The translations under genes were made by a program, and so were the position numbers. A DNA stretch of 58,346 bases, from NCBI GenBank assembly GCA_016744995.1, contig JADGDG010000025.1, positions 1 through 58,346 on the forward strand. Reading direction: 5' to 3'. How positions within the stretch are numbered: the first letter of the stretch is position 1; every line of letters starts with the position of its first letter. Below are positions 8,615 through 16,926 of this stretch, piece after piece. Source of the stretch: Gammaproteobacteria bacterium (lineage in GTDB: Bacteria; Pseudomonadota; Gammaproteobacteria; GRL18). The notes under the pieces are model-generated. The model was given only the letters and a program-made list of their open reading frames with translations, made no database searches and was not told where the DNA came from.

Positions 8615-9051
8615 TCCTTATAAAGATTGCTTTTGAAAAGAAAAATGTGTATTTTTTGCATTCATTAAATGCCGATCCAGATTAAACCAGTTATTCACCT
8701 TATCGTTATTCACCTTCATCATCACAGGTAGGCAAAATCTTATCATATTAAAATGACAGACATTGTCATAGAAATCTTACAGACTTATTAATAATATGCT
8801 TATTGATAACCAGTTCAAATATTTTATTACCTCATTAATGTTTTTTCATGCTTAATCGAGGGTTTTGAACATCAATATAGAACAAATTGCAGCTTACTCA
8901 AAAGGAGTCTGAATACCTCATTTCATGGGAAAAATATGATCACTATTTTTTATTACAAGAGCCATGATAATTCAGCGTTCATTCAGTATAGTCATGAGTA
9001 TTTTATTGGTCACCCGAACATATCCCATGGAATACCTCGCATTGCGGTGCC

Positions 9052-9567
9052 CTAAAAAGCGGGCAAGCTGTCTTCAAAACCAAAATCCTTGAGGCTGTGC
9101 AGTCTTTGCAGGTACAAAATTCCATTCAGGTGATCAATTTCATGCTGTATTATGCGCGCATGAAAGCCGCTGACTGTCTTTTTGCTTGTTTTCCCTGCGG
9201 CATTACAGGCCTGATAAGTTATATGGGTAGGACGCTCAATACGGCCTCGCAAATTGGGCAGGCTCAGACAACCTTCCCAGGCGAACTCTTTCTGATCTGA
9301 AAAATCAATAATTTGGGGGTTAATCAGGACATCCAGTTCAATATTCTCTGCTTGTGGATATCTTTCATTTTGATGGACTTCAAGAACAATGATCTGTTGT
9401 GATAAGCCGATTTGTGGTGCTGCCAGGCCAACACCGTGAAAGTGCCGCATGGTCTCAGTCATATCTGCAATAGTCTGATGCAAGTCATCACTATCAAAGT
9501 TTTGAATGGAGCTGGCTTTAACAGTCAGTTCTGGAGCACCCATTTTTACTATTTTGAGAACTGTCAT
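9052..9567 (-). CDS. def: Peptide deformylase
   Basis: The enzyme removes the formyl group from the N-terminal Met of nascent proteins; it is a cytosolic metalloenzyme. All three family motifs are present: GVGLAAPQIG (motif 1), EGCLSLP with the metal-binding Cys (motif 2) and QHEIDHLNG with the HExxH metal site (motif 3). The length of 171 residues is normal. Start MTVLKIV fits the family. It is divergent from the CsiV-like gene with 98 bp between them. No fmt, dprA or smg neighbour is seen, so it may be a second def copy in this genome. Confidence 0.95.
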   Translation of the reverse strand: MTVLKIVKMGAPELTVKASSIQNFDSDDLHQTIADMTETMRHFHGVGLAAPQIGLSQQIIVLEVHQNERYPQAENIELDVLINPQIIDFSDQKEFAWEGCLSLPNLRGRIERPTHITYQACNAAGKTSKKTVSGFHARIIQHEIDHLNGILYLQRLHSLKDFGFEDSLPAF

Positions 9568-9665
9568 AGATTAATCCAGTTATTTTACAAATTCATTGCC
9601 CATAGTATAGCTTTCCCCTGCTCTATTTTGCATAATATATCGCTTATCAAATGGATTAATTAATA

Positions 9666-10553
9666 ATGAACCTGATTTTAAAAACAGTTTTTTTTCTTGC
9701 TCTGGCTTTTACGACTAGCTCTTATCTATATGCTGAAGGCCCTTTACAAGCTGATGGCTCTTCACCTGCTGATGGCTCTACGCAGACAGAAGAACAAGCC
9801 TCCCAAAAAGAAGAGCAAAGTAAACCTGCCGCAAAACAATATTATATTGTTGAAGTTGTTCTGTTCAGGCAATTGAACAAGCAGGGAAAACTTGATGAAT
9901 TCTGGAACAGGCCCGATATTTTTAATGATCTCAGTAGTAATAATGCGCCGCAGGATAATTTAACAGATGATAGTCCGGCTTTGGCTGAGTATGATCTACA
10001 AAGCAGACGTTTTTCCCCCTTAAGAAACGGGATTGCTGAGACTTCTGCTGGAAGGCATAAATTGGCCGATTCTGCTGCTCACCTCCGATATTCGCCAAAT
10101 TACCAGGTATTAGCTCATTTTGGCTGGACTCAACGGTCTTTATCGAAAAAGCGTGCCTTGCCGATACGAATTATTTCTAATCAGTTTTCAGATGCTTTGA
10201 TGCCGCAAGGTGAAATTAAATTATATGTTTCACGATTCCTGCATATGCAGGTTGACTTGAAAGCCTCACAATGTGTTCACACATCCTCAACGACGCTTGA
10301 TAATAGCGATGGCAATGAGAATGAGAATGTAAGTGATCAGGAACTCGATCAGCAATTAGAACAAGGACTTTCAAAGCTGGAAACCGAGACTCTCGAAGTA
10401 AATAATACTTCAGCCGACACTCAATGTATCAATAATATTTATACCTTTAAACAAAACCGCAAAATGCGTAGTAATGAATTACATTATATCGACAACCCAA
10501 CCTTTGGGATGCTGGTATATGTGACCCCTTTTTCTATCACTGCTAATCAATAA
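9666..10553 (+). CDS. CsiV-family periplasmic protein
   Basis: The 295-residue protein has a signal peptide (cleavage near TSSYLYAEG) and then a low-complexity Ser/Glu/Gln linker with a small repeat (ADGSSPADGST). The body starts with YYIVEVVLFRQL, contains YSPNYQVLAHFGWTQ, and ends with NRKMRSNELHYIDNPTFGML. These are the signature stretches of the CsiV family (DUF2803), whose Vibrio member is a periplasmic peptidoglycan-binding protein needed for D-amino-acid signalling and lipid A editing. It ends 9 bp from the convergent phosphorylase gene with no terminator hairpin between them. Confidence 0.75.
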   Translation: MNLILKTVFFLALAFTTSSYLYAEGPLQADGSSPADGSTQTEEQASQKEEQSKPAAKQYYIVEVVLFRQLNKQGKLDEFWNRPDIFNDLSSNNAPQDNLTDDSPALAEYDLQSRRFSPLRNGIAETSAGRHKLADSAAHLRYSPNYQVLAHFGWTQRSLSKKRALPIRIISNQFSDALMPQGEIKLYVSRFLHMQVDLKASQCVHTSSTTLDNSDGNENENVSDQELDQQLEQGLSKLETETLEVNNTSADTQCINNIYTFKQNRKMRSNELHYIDNPTFGMLVYVTPFSITANQ

Positions 10554-10562
10554 GCAATCAGA

Positions 10563-11333
10563 CTAGGCGCTGTTTCCTATGACAGCAGCGATCAATTGAC
10601 GGACTATTGCCAGACTACCTTCAATAGTTTTTTCAATTGCTTCCATGCTGATAGGCTCATCACTCAGACCCGCAGCCCAGTTTGCATTGACACAGATTGA
10701 AGCATAGTCAATTTCCAGTTCTCTTGCTAAAGCAGCTTCCGGCATACCTGTCATACCGACAATATCACAGCCATCTCTTTTAAGACGTTGAACTTCTGCG
10801 GCAGTTTCAAGCCTTGGCCCCTCGGTAGCAGCATAAGTTCCGCCTTTGATCAGCTTTATATTTATTTTTTCTGCTGTATCCATGATCAATTGACTAAGTT
10901 CTGCGCTATAGGGGTATGAAAAATCAATATGAGTGACATGACTGAGATTTGTTTCAAAAAAGGTGTTAATTCGACGAGTCGTATAGTCAATAATTTGATC
11001 GGGAATAACAAGACTTCCCGGCACCATATCGTCACGAATTCCCCCTACCGCATTTACGGCAATAATAGACGTTACACCAGCCTCTTTTAAAGCTCGGATA
11101 TTGGCGCGATAGTTAACCATATGAGGGGGCATATTATGTGCGTGTCCATGGCGAGCAAGAAAAACAACCTCAGTTGCTTGAGAGCTGCCATTTTTTATAC
11201 AGCCATAAGCGAGCGGTGATGAGGGTTCACCATAAGGAGTTATGGCAATTTCACGACGGACAATTTCAAGATTTTCCAGGGAGGTTAATCCCGTTCCACC
11301 AATGATGGCAATTTTTTTATTAATTTCTGACAT
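10563..11333 (-). CDS. S-methyl-5'-thioinosine phosphorylase (PNP/MTAP family)
   Basis: This family does phosphorolysis of purine nucleosides. Visible are the phosphate loop IGGTGL (11-16), RHGHAHNMPPHMVNYRAN with the second phosphate site, TEGPRLETAAE and MTGMPEA. At the base-recognition loop it has VNANWAAGL (215-223), with Asn where adenosine-specific MTAP has Asp. This suggests a 6-oxopurine substrate, as in Pseudomonas methylthioinosine phosphorylase, which also neighbours nagZ. It follows hpt directly (stop and start codons abut), so the hypoxanthine product can be salvaged by the next enzyme. The specificity is inferred. Confidence 0.8.
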   Translation of the reverse strand: MSEINKKIAIIGGTGLTSLENLEIVRREIAITPYGEPSSPLAYGCIKNGSSQATEVVFLARHGHAHNMPPHMVNYRANIRALKEAGVTSIIAVNAVGGIRDDMVPGSLVIPDQIIDYTTRRINTFFETNLSHVTHIDFSYPYSAELSQLIMDTAEKINIKLIKGGTYAATEGPRLETAAEVQRLKRDGCDIVGMTGMPEAALARELEIDYASICVNANWAAGLSDEPISMEAIEKTIEGSLAIVRQLIAAVIGNSA

Positions 11334-11894
11334 TTATAAACCTTTAACTGCATAAATTCCAGGAGCATTTCTCAGCATACCTTTGTAGTCCATACCAAAA
11401 CCAAAAACATATCGATCAGGTATATTAATGCCAACAAAATCAGCACAGGTATTATTTTTTCGATCATGGATTTTGTTGACCAGCACTGCGGTATAGACTT
11501 TATCTACCCCCTCTTCCAGGCAATAATTTTTTATCGCTTCCAGAGTAATACCTTCATCATGAATGTCATCAACTAACAGGACAGTCCTGCCTTTTATCTC
11601 AATTTTTGGTGGTGCCAGCCATTTCATCTTGCCCCCGGAAGTCTTATCCCGGTATCGTGTTGCATGCAGATAATCAACCTGTAGAGAAAAATCCAACTCG
11701 GGTAATAACAAGCCCATGGGGATCATAGCCCCATTCATGATCCCCATTATTATAGGATTGCTTCCTGACAGCTCCTTGCTAATTGACTCCGCAAGACTGG
11801 CAATAGCGGCATTCACTTCGGCTTTAGTAAATAAACAATCAGCCTCTTTTTTAACTTGTTCACACTCGGTAAATAATTGCTTCAATTCAGACAT
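11334..11894 (-). CDS. hpt: Hypoxanthine-guanine phosphoribosyltransferase
   Basis: The protein converts hypoxanthine or guanine plus PRPP to the nucleotide. The PRPP motif VLLVDDIHDEGIT is clear, preceded by IMGIMNGAMIPMGLLL (the PPi loop area) and followed by the base-stacking DRYVFGFGMDYKGMLRN region. The 186-residue length is normal. It sits between a DsrE-family gene and the nucleoside phosphorylase, which abuts it, and so forms a two-step salvage unit. A glycine-rich SGGKMKWLAPP insert follows the flexible-loop region. Confidence 0.9.
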   Translation of the reverse strand: MSELKQLFTECEQVKKEADCLFTKAEVNAAIASLAESISKELSGSNPIIMGIMNGAMIPMGLLLPELDFSLQVDYLHATRYRDKTSGGKMKWLAPPKIEIKGRTVLLVDDIHDEGITLEAIKNYCLEEGVDKVYTAVLVNKIHDRKNNTCADFVGINIPDRYVFGFGMDYKGMLRNAPGIYAVKGL

Positions 11895-11914
11895 AAAATG
11901 CTTTTTAAACTCAT

Positions 11915-12283
11915 TTAGTAGGTGAAAGTGACTGTGCTATCATCCATCGCTTCTGATATCACATAGGCACCGCCAATTGTTTCTGATATTTCCGGGATCA
12001 AATCATCCCCCCATAGATCCAGTGTCGGTGTACAAACTTTAAATTTGACGCCCGCTTCATAGGCTTCTTTAATATAGTCATAGACCGTTTGCTTGCTATC
12101 GGGCTTGATGTATAGTTTTTCTGCAACACCCCGCACTGCTAACTCACCGGAACGCCCGGTTAAAATTACCTCAACTTCATATTCCATGGCTGCTGCAACC
12201 GTCGCCTGAAAAAAGGGTGCACCCAGTTCCGCACCATTATTGGGATCTGTATTGACCATGATTATCAATAGTTTATCAGCCAT
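11915..12283 (-). CDS. DsrE/DsrF-family protein
   Basis: The 122-residue protein has the DsrE-like fold pattern: a first strand (KLLIIMVNTDPN), a helix with MEYEVEVILTG, a Cys at KVCTPTLDLWG and an ending GGAYVISEAMDD. Related proteins carry or sense sulfur via this Cys, but many orphan copies have no known role. The start ATG overlaps the stop of the mechanosensitive channel gene by one base (TAATG), so the two are translationally coupled. There is no DsrEFH trio or tusBCD context, so a sulfur-relay role is not supported by neighbours. Confidence 0.75.
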   Translation of the reverse strand: MADKLLIIMVNTDPNNGAELGAPFFQATVAAAMEYEVEVILTGRSGELAVRGVAEKLYIKPDSKQTVYDYIKEAYEAGVKFKVCTPTLDLWGDDLIPEISETIGGAYVISEAMDDSTVTFTY

Positions 12284-13422
12284 TATCTTCCCTTTACTCC
12301 AATTTGAGCCTGTTCGGGCTGACTCAGTTCGCCCGTTAAATGCAAGGTAGATGTTGGAAAAGCTACTTCGGCATTATTATTTTCTATAATTTTCAGGGTT
12401 TGAAAAAGAACATCCTGTTTCACCTGATGGTACTTCACCCAGTTCGTGGTTTTAGTAAAAGTATAGATGAAAAAATCCAGCGATGAAGGTGCAAATTCAT
12501 CAAAATTGACCATCAGTGTTTGTCTGCAATCAATTTCTTCATGATTTCTCAACATCTCACGAACATCATTAAGGATACTTTCCAGTTTATCAGCATCATC
12601 ATAACGTACGCCAATGGTTTCCTTAATTCGTCGATGGGACATACGAGATGGATTTTCAACAGAAATACTGGCAAATGTTGAATTGGGCACATATAGAGGT
12701 CGTTTATTAAATGTGCGAATAAGAGTCAGGCGCCAGCCAATGCTTTCAACAGTGCCTTCAATATTACGATCAGGGGAACGGATCCAGTCTCCAACAGCAA
12801 AGGGGCGATCAAGGTAAAGCATCAGTCCACCAAAAAAGTTTGATAACAGATCTTTAGCGGCAAAACCAATAGCCATACCACCAATACCACCAAAAGCCAG
12901 CACGCCGGAAACACTGACACCCAGTTCCTGCATCATAATAAGAGCACCCGTAATAAAAATGGATACCCGAACCAGCTTAGTAATGGCCTGAACAGTCGTT
13001 ATGTCATAATTTTCTTCTTTTTCACGACCAATTTTGATGATGTTACGCTCAATTCGCACAACAATTCTCAGAACGGCCCAGGTCACAATAATGATAATAC
13101 CCACTTCACGAGCCGGTGGTACAAGCCTATCAAAGACACTGACATTATTGGCATCAGCAATGACATTGGCAGCAAGCGTAACACCCCATAACCAGATAAA
13201 AGCAGAAATGGGTTTAGCGAGTGATTCAACTAAAGCTTCATCCCAGGGATTTTTGGTTTTTTCTAACCTTGTGTGAAGTTTATTTAGTGCCCTTTTTTGA
13301 ATAAAGTTTAAAATAACAGCAAACAAAATAATAAGAAAAGCTTCTGTCACCCATAGTCCATCACCACGAAGAAACTGAAGCTGAAGTAACCATTGTTTTA
13401 ATTCAAACTCAGCAGAGTCCAT
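12283..13422 (-). CDS. MscS-family mechanosensitive channel
   Basis: The 379-residue inner-membrane protein has three or four N-terminal transmembrane segments. The pore helix region GVSVSGVLAFGGIGGMAIGFAAKDLLSNFFGG matches the Gly/Ala-rich TM3 of MscS when read as two parts. The beta domain follows: LDRPFAVGDWI, GTVESIGWRLTLIRTFNKR and YVPNSTF. It releases solutes on hypo-osmotic shock. It is 33 nt downstream of nagZ and coupled to the DsrE gene by TAATG. Confidence 0.92.
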   Translation of the reverse strand: MDSAEFELKQWLLQLQFLRGDGLWVTEAFLIILFAVILNFIQKRALNKLHTRLEKTKNPWDEALVESLAKPISAFIWLWGVTLAANVIADANNVSVFDRLVPPAREVGIIIIVTWAVLRIVVRIERNIIKIGREKEENYDITTVQAITKLVRVSIFITGALIMMQELGVSVSGVLAFGGIGGMAIGFAAKDLLSNFFGGLMLYLDRPFAVGDWIRSPDRNIEGTVESIGWRLTLIRTFNKRPLYVPNSTFASISVENPSRMSHRRIKETIGVRYDDADKLESILNDVREMLRNHEEIDCRQTLMVNFDEFAPSSLDFFIYTFTKTTNWVKYHQVKQDVLFQTLKIIENNNAEVAFPTSTLHLTGELSQPEQAQIGVKGR

Positions 13423-13455
13423 ATAATCCCCTGTTTATCCTAAAAGTTATTAAAT

Positions 13456-14520
13456 TTATTGTGAATAGTTTGTTGGATCTAATAAATTAAGAGATGGTTC
13501 CTCAACATATTTATCCAGTAAAGATTTAACCTCTTTCCAGCGAGGCATATTCACCAAATCATCACGGCTTATACTTTGTTTATGATGCAAGTGCGCAAGG
13601 CGCAAGCTGGATGCTGGATTATCATAACCTTCCAGACTTTTAATCACATCCCATGTCGCCTCACGATTATTACAGATCAGGATCATATCACAACCTGTCT
13701 CCAGCGAGATTTTAGCACGTTGTTGATGATCACCGGCAATCACTGCACCTTCCATTGACAGGTCATCACTAAAAATTGCCCCCTGAAAATACATTTTATC
13801 GCGTAAAATGGTTTTCATCCAGAAGCTGGAAAAACCAGCGGGCTGAGGATCAACTCTTGAATAAATCACATGTGCCATCATCAGAGCATTAATCCCGGCA
13901 TCAATCATAAACTGAAAGGGTTTCAAATCATCCATTTCAATTTCACGCAAAGGACGTTCATCAACAGGCATCGCAATATGAGAGTCTGCTGCAATTGAAC
14001 CATGTCCCGGGAAATGTTTTCCCGTAGCCAGCATACCAGCTTCATTCATGCCCGCGATAAAAGCCTGGGCAATTTTACTGACAACATAGGGATCGCTATG
14101 AAATGCCCGGTCACCAATAACACTGCTGATGCCTTTGTCAATATCCAGTACCGGAGCAAAACTAATATCGATTCCAGTAGAACACACTTCACTGGCCATA
14201 AGCCAGCCGCAATGCTGTGCTAACTCCAGAGACATTTTCTGATCAGCATCGTAAATTTCACCAAAACGCCGCATAGCAGGCAGGATCGTAAAACCATCTT
14301 TAAAGCGTTGAACTCGCCCTCCTTCCTGATCCACAGCAATCAGCAGGCGTGGTTTTTTGATTGCCTGAATGGCTTTAACCAGATTTTCTAATTGTTCTAA
14401 AGAATGATAGTTTCGACTAAACAGGATCACTCCTCCAACCAGAGGTTCAGCCAGCAAAGCTCTGTCATCTGTGGTCAATTCCTGACCGGCAATATCCACC
14501 ATAACGGGACCAAGTGTCAT
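13456..14520 (-). CDS. nagZ: Beta-N-acetylhexosaminidase NagZ
   Basis: The cytosolic glycoside hydrolase family 3 enzyme removes GlcNAc from anhydromuropeptides during peptidoglycan recycling. Key motifs are VDQEGGRVQRF (63-73), KHFPGHG (168-174) followed by ADSH (178-181), MMAHVIY and the nucleophile region FSDDLSMEGA (250-259). The 354-residue length is typical. It lies in a minus-strand run with a peptide transporter and an L,D-transpeptidase, a context that fits cell-wall turnover. Confidence 0.95.
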   Translation of the reverse strand: MTLGPVMVDIAGQELTTDDRALLAEPLVGGVILFSRNYHSLEQLENLVKAIQAIKKPRLLIAVDQEGGRVQRFKDGFTILPAMRRFGEIYDADQKMSLELAQHCGWLMASEVCSTGIDISFAPVLDIDKGISSVIGDRAFHSDPYVVSKIAQAFIAGMNEAGMLATGKHFPGHGSIAADSHIAMPVDERPLREIEMDDLKPFQFMIDAGINALMMAHVIYSRVDPQPAGFSSFWMKTILRDKMYFQGAIFSDDLSMEGAVIAGDHQQRAKISLETGCDMILICNNREATWDVIKSLEGYDNPASSLRLAHLHHKQSISRDDLVNMPRWKEVKSLLDKYVEEPSLNLLDPTNYSQ

Positions 14521-14550
14521 ATTATTTCCCCAAAATCATTATTGTTTTAA

Positions 14551-15423
14551 TTAATGGCTTTTAACATCCAGTTTATCACGCACCGCATCACCAAGCATAT
14601 TGACTGCCAGCACCACCAGCATAAGAGCAATGCCGGGGACAAGAACCATATGCGGTGCCATCAGCAGGTACTGTGTCCCATCTCGTATCATACTGCCCCA
14701 GGATGCCTCTGGAGCCTGCACTCCAAGCCCTAAAAATGACAGCCCGGCTTCTGCAATCACTACACTGGCTATGCCAAAAGTAAACTCAATCAATAATGGT
14801 GCGACAATCAATGGTAATATATGCACAACGATAATACGTGTATGAGAAGCACCCAATGCTTTTGCCGACTGCACATGCTCTCTTTGTTTGATCGCCATGA
14901 CCTGGGCTCGGGAAAGACGTGCATATCCTACCCAACCGACAATACTTAAAGCAATAATAACATTGGTAATACCCGGCCCCATCAATCCTGAAAGAGCAAT
15001 GGCTAGTAATATTCCTGGAAAGGCCATAAATATATCAATAACCCGAGTCATAAAATGATCCCAGTGGCCTCCAGCATAGGCACTGATCACCCCAATACTG
15101 GTACCTATCAGCAGAGAAACAAAAATTACTCCGAAGGTGACCATGAAGGAAGTATAGGCACCAACCAGCAGTCGATCAAATAGTGGACGCCCCAAATCAT
15201 CGTAGCCCAGAAAGCCTGAACCAGAACTCAAGCCAGACTCAGACAGGTTCTGCTGCCCACCGGACAGTAATATATTTTCCAGTGCAATATCATCAGGATG
15301 TAAATCCAAAAACGGCACCGACAAAACCATCAATAGCCAGAGGCCGAGAACCAGTAAGGAAATGGATACTTTTATTGAGAAAAAGGAGCGGCTTAACTGG
15401 CGTTTTTGATGACTTAATTCCAT
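14551..15423 (-). CDS. Peptide ABC transporter permease (OppC/DppC type)
   Basis: The 290-residue inner-membrane protein has about six transmembrane segments. It begins with a cytoplasmic tail and one TM, then FLGYDDLGRPLFDRLLVGAY, which is typical for OppC/DppC. The EAA-type loop reads VGYARLSRAQVMAIKQREHV plus AKALGAS and is followed by HILPLI. It starts 2 nt after the OppB-like gene ends. No ATP-binding protein is encoded nearby, so it must use one from elsewhere. Confidence 0.9.
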   Translation of the reverse strand: MELSHQKRQLSRSFFSIKVSISLLVLGLWLLMVLSVPFLDLHPDDIALENILLSGGQQNLSESGLSSGSGFLGYDDLGRPLFDRLLVGAYTSFMVTFGVIFVSLLIGTSIGVISAYAGGHWDHFMTRVIDIFMAFPGILLAIALSGLMGPGITNVIIALSIVGWVGYARLSRAQVMAIKQREHVQSAKALGASHTRIIVVHILPLIVAPLLIEFTFGIASVVIAEAGLSFLGLGVQAPEASWGSMIRDGTQYLLMAPHMVLVPGIALMLVVLAVNMLGDAVRDKLDVKSH

Positions 15424-15425
15424 GG

Positions 15426-16349
15426 CTATGACTCAAGCCTTATTCTGGGATCAAGAATGCCATAAACAATATCCGTCAAGGTATTGACCACAACGTAGGT
15501 CGTACTGATCAATAAAATACAGGCCTGAACCACAGGATAATCTCGCTTTTGAATTGATTCAATGGTCAACTGTCCAAGGCCTGGCCAGGAAAAAACAATT
15601 TCAGTGATCACCGCACCGGCTAAAAGTGCACCAATTTGTAAACCAATCAGTGTTATCACAGGCAACATGGCATTTCGTAATGCATGCAGCCCAATAATAC
15701 GTGTTTGGCTTAAGCCTTTTGCTTTGGCTGTGCGAATATAATCTTCATTTAAAACTTCGAGTAAAGAGGCCCGGATCATTCGTGATAAAACAGCAGCCAA
15801 TGCGGTGCCCAATGTCAGTGCTGGCAGAACAAGTGAGTTTAAACCACTTCGACCACTCACCGGAAACCAGCCCAATGCCACTGAAAAAAGTAAAATAAGC
15901 AGCGGCCCCATTAAAAAATTGGGAATAGAAACACCCAATAAAGAAAAACTCATTGCCGCCGCATCAGCCAGCTTATCCTTTTTTAAGGCGGCCAGAATTC
16001 CCAGAGGGAAAGCAATAATGAAAGCCACCAGCAAAGAAGCAAGCGCGAGTTCAAGGGTTGGGCCAATACGAGTCCATATCAGTTCAGAAATTGGCTGTTT
16101 AGAATGTAAGGAATGGCCTAAATCAAAGTGTAACAGGCCATCAATAAAGCGATAAAACTGCTGCCATAATGGCAAATCCAGCCCTAATGAGTGACGTAAA
16201 ACTTGCCGATCAACTGACGTTGCAGACTCACCCAGCATAACCTCAACCGGATCACCCGGTACCAGATGGATAAGCATGAAGACAATAAACACAACACCGA
16301 ATATCACTATCAGGGCGCTGGCCAGTCGAGAGAGAATATAATTAAGCAT
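15426..16349 (-). CDS. Peptide ABC transporter permease (OppB/DppB type)
   Basis: The 307-residue permease starts MLNYILSRLASALIVIFGV and has HLVPGDPVEVMLG, the standard OppB/DppB N-terminus. The EAA loop is MIRASLLEVLNEDYIRTAKAKG, ending ARAKGLS-like, then LHALRNAMLPVITL. Six TMs are visible. It partners the OppC-like protein encoded 2 nt downstream and probably the lipoprotein binding protein encoded upstream. Confidence 0.92.
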   Translation of the reverse strand: MLNYILSRLASALIVIFGVVFIVFMLIHLVPGDPVEVMLGESATSVDRQVLRHSLGLDLPLWQQFYRFIDGLLHFDLGHSLHSKQPISELIWTRIGPTLELALASLLVAFIIAFPLGILAALKKDKLADAAAMSFSLLGVSIPNFLMGPLLILLFSVALGWFPVSGRSGLNSLVLPALTLGTALAAVLSRMIRASLLEVLNEDYIRTAKAKGLSQTRIIGLHALRNAMLPVITLIGLQIGALLAGAVITEIVFSWPGLGQLTIESIQKRDYPVVQACILLISTTYVVVNTLTDIVYGILDPRIRLES

Positions 16350-16380
16350 TTTTCAGCAGTTCTTTATTCATTAATGATCA

Positions 16381-16926
16381 TTATTCATTGATAAGCACAG
16401 AAATGCCTGTTTTAATTTTATCAAATAACTGAATCACCTCTGCATTACGCATTTTAATGCAACCATGTGAACTTGGGATACCCATTGGGTGTTCATCCGG
16501 ACAGCCATGAATATAAATATAGCGACGCATGGAGTCCTGCTGATCTGAACGGTTAAAACCCACTTCCAGACCACTGAGCCACATAATGCGCGTCAGGATC
16601 CAGTCTCTTCCCGGATGAGCCTGCTGCAAATTTCCTGAATAGATTTCGCCAGTGGGTCGTCGAGCAACAAACACCGTATTTTCAGCACAGCCGTCACCAA
16701 TCTTAGCCCGGACAGTATGCCAGCCTCTGGGCGTGCATTCACTACCAAATTTTTCACCCGCACCATTTGCTGCTGTGGCTATTTTTACATCAAAGATGAT
16801 CTGCTTATTATCAATTAACTGCAAATTTTGATCGGCGATGGAAATTCGTATATAACATTCAGGTGGCTGTTTCATTGGGTTATTATTCTCATTTATCTCA
16901 ATATTTATTGACCCGGGCAGCATCAT
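16381..16926 (-). CDS. L,D-transpeptidase, YkuD domain
   Basis: The YkuD catalytic motif is intact: IYIHG (His140) and PSSHGCIKMR (His154, Cys156). Such enzymes cross-link peptidoglycan or attach proteins to it, or cleave muropeptides. No signal peptide is seen with the ATG at 16926 or with Met18 (16875), so the protein may be cytosolic or exported in another way. The longer form overlaps the upstream gene by 29 nt and has AAGG before it; the shorter form would not overlap. Related short, leaderless YkuD proteins are common in gammaproteobacteria. Given nagZ and the peptide transporter nearby, a role in muropeptide handling is possible. Confidence 0.85.
   Translation of the reverse strand: MMLPGSINIEINENNNPMKQPPECYIRISIADQNLQLIDNKQIIFDVKIATAANGAGEKFGSECTPRGWHTVRAKIGDGCAENTVFVARRPTGEIYSGNLQQAHPGRDWILTRIMWLSGLEVGFNRSDQQDSMRRYIYIHGCPDEHPMGIPSSHGCIKMRNAEVIQLFDKIKTGISVLINE

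Larger units (their letters stand above)
8490..9051. other. 562-bp intergenic region
   Basis: No gene was recognised on either strand. It contains a minus-strand hairpin terminator (8590-8614), a possible promoter for the RHS operon near 8514, and a short palindrome ATGACA/TGTCAT (8753-8769). A 12-bp direct repeat GTTATTCACCTT occurs twice near 8690-8716. It marks the border between the RHS island and the housekeeping block. Confidence 0.5.

Noticed and set aside
8753..8769. ATGACA/TGTCAT palindrome as a regulator site
   Set aside because: A 6-bp inverted repeat in AT-rich DNA is expected by chance and has no partner copy or gene nearby on the right strand.
11915..12283. DsrE protein as part of a dissimilatory sulfur pathway
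   Set aside because: No DsrF, DsrH, TusA or DsrC genes are nearby; it is coupled to a mechanosensitive channel gene.
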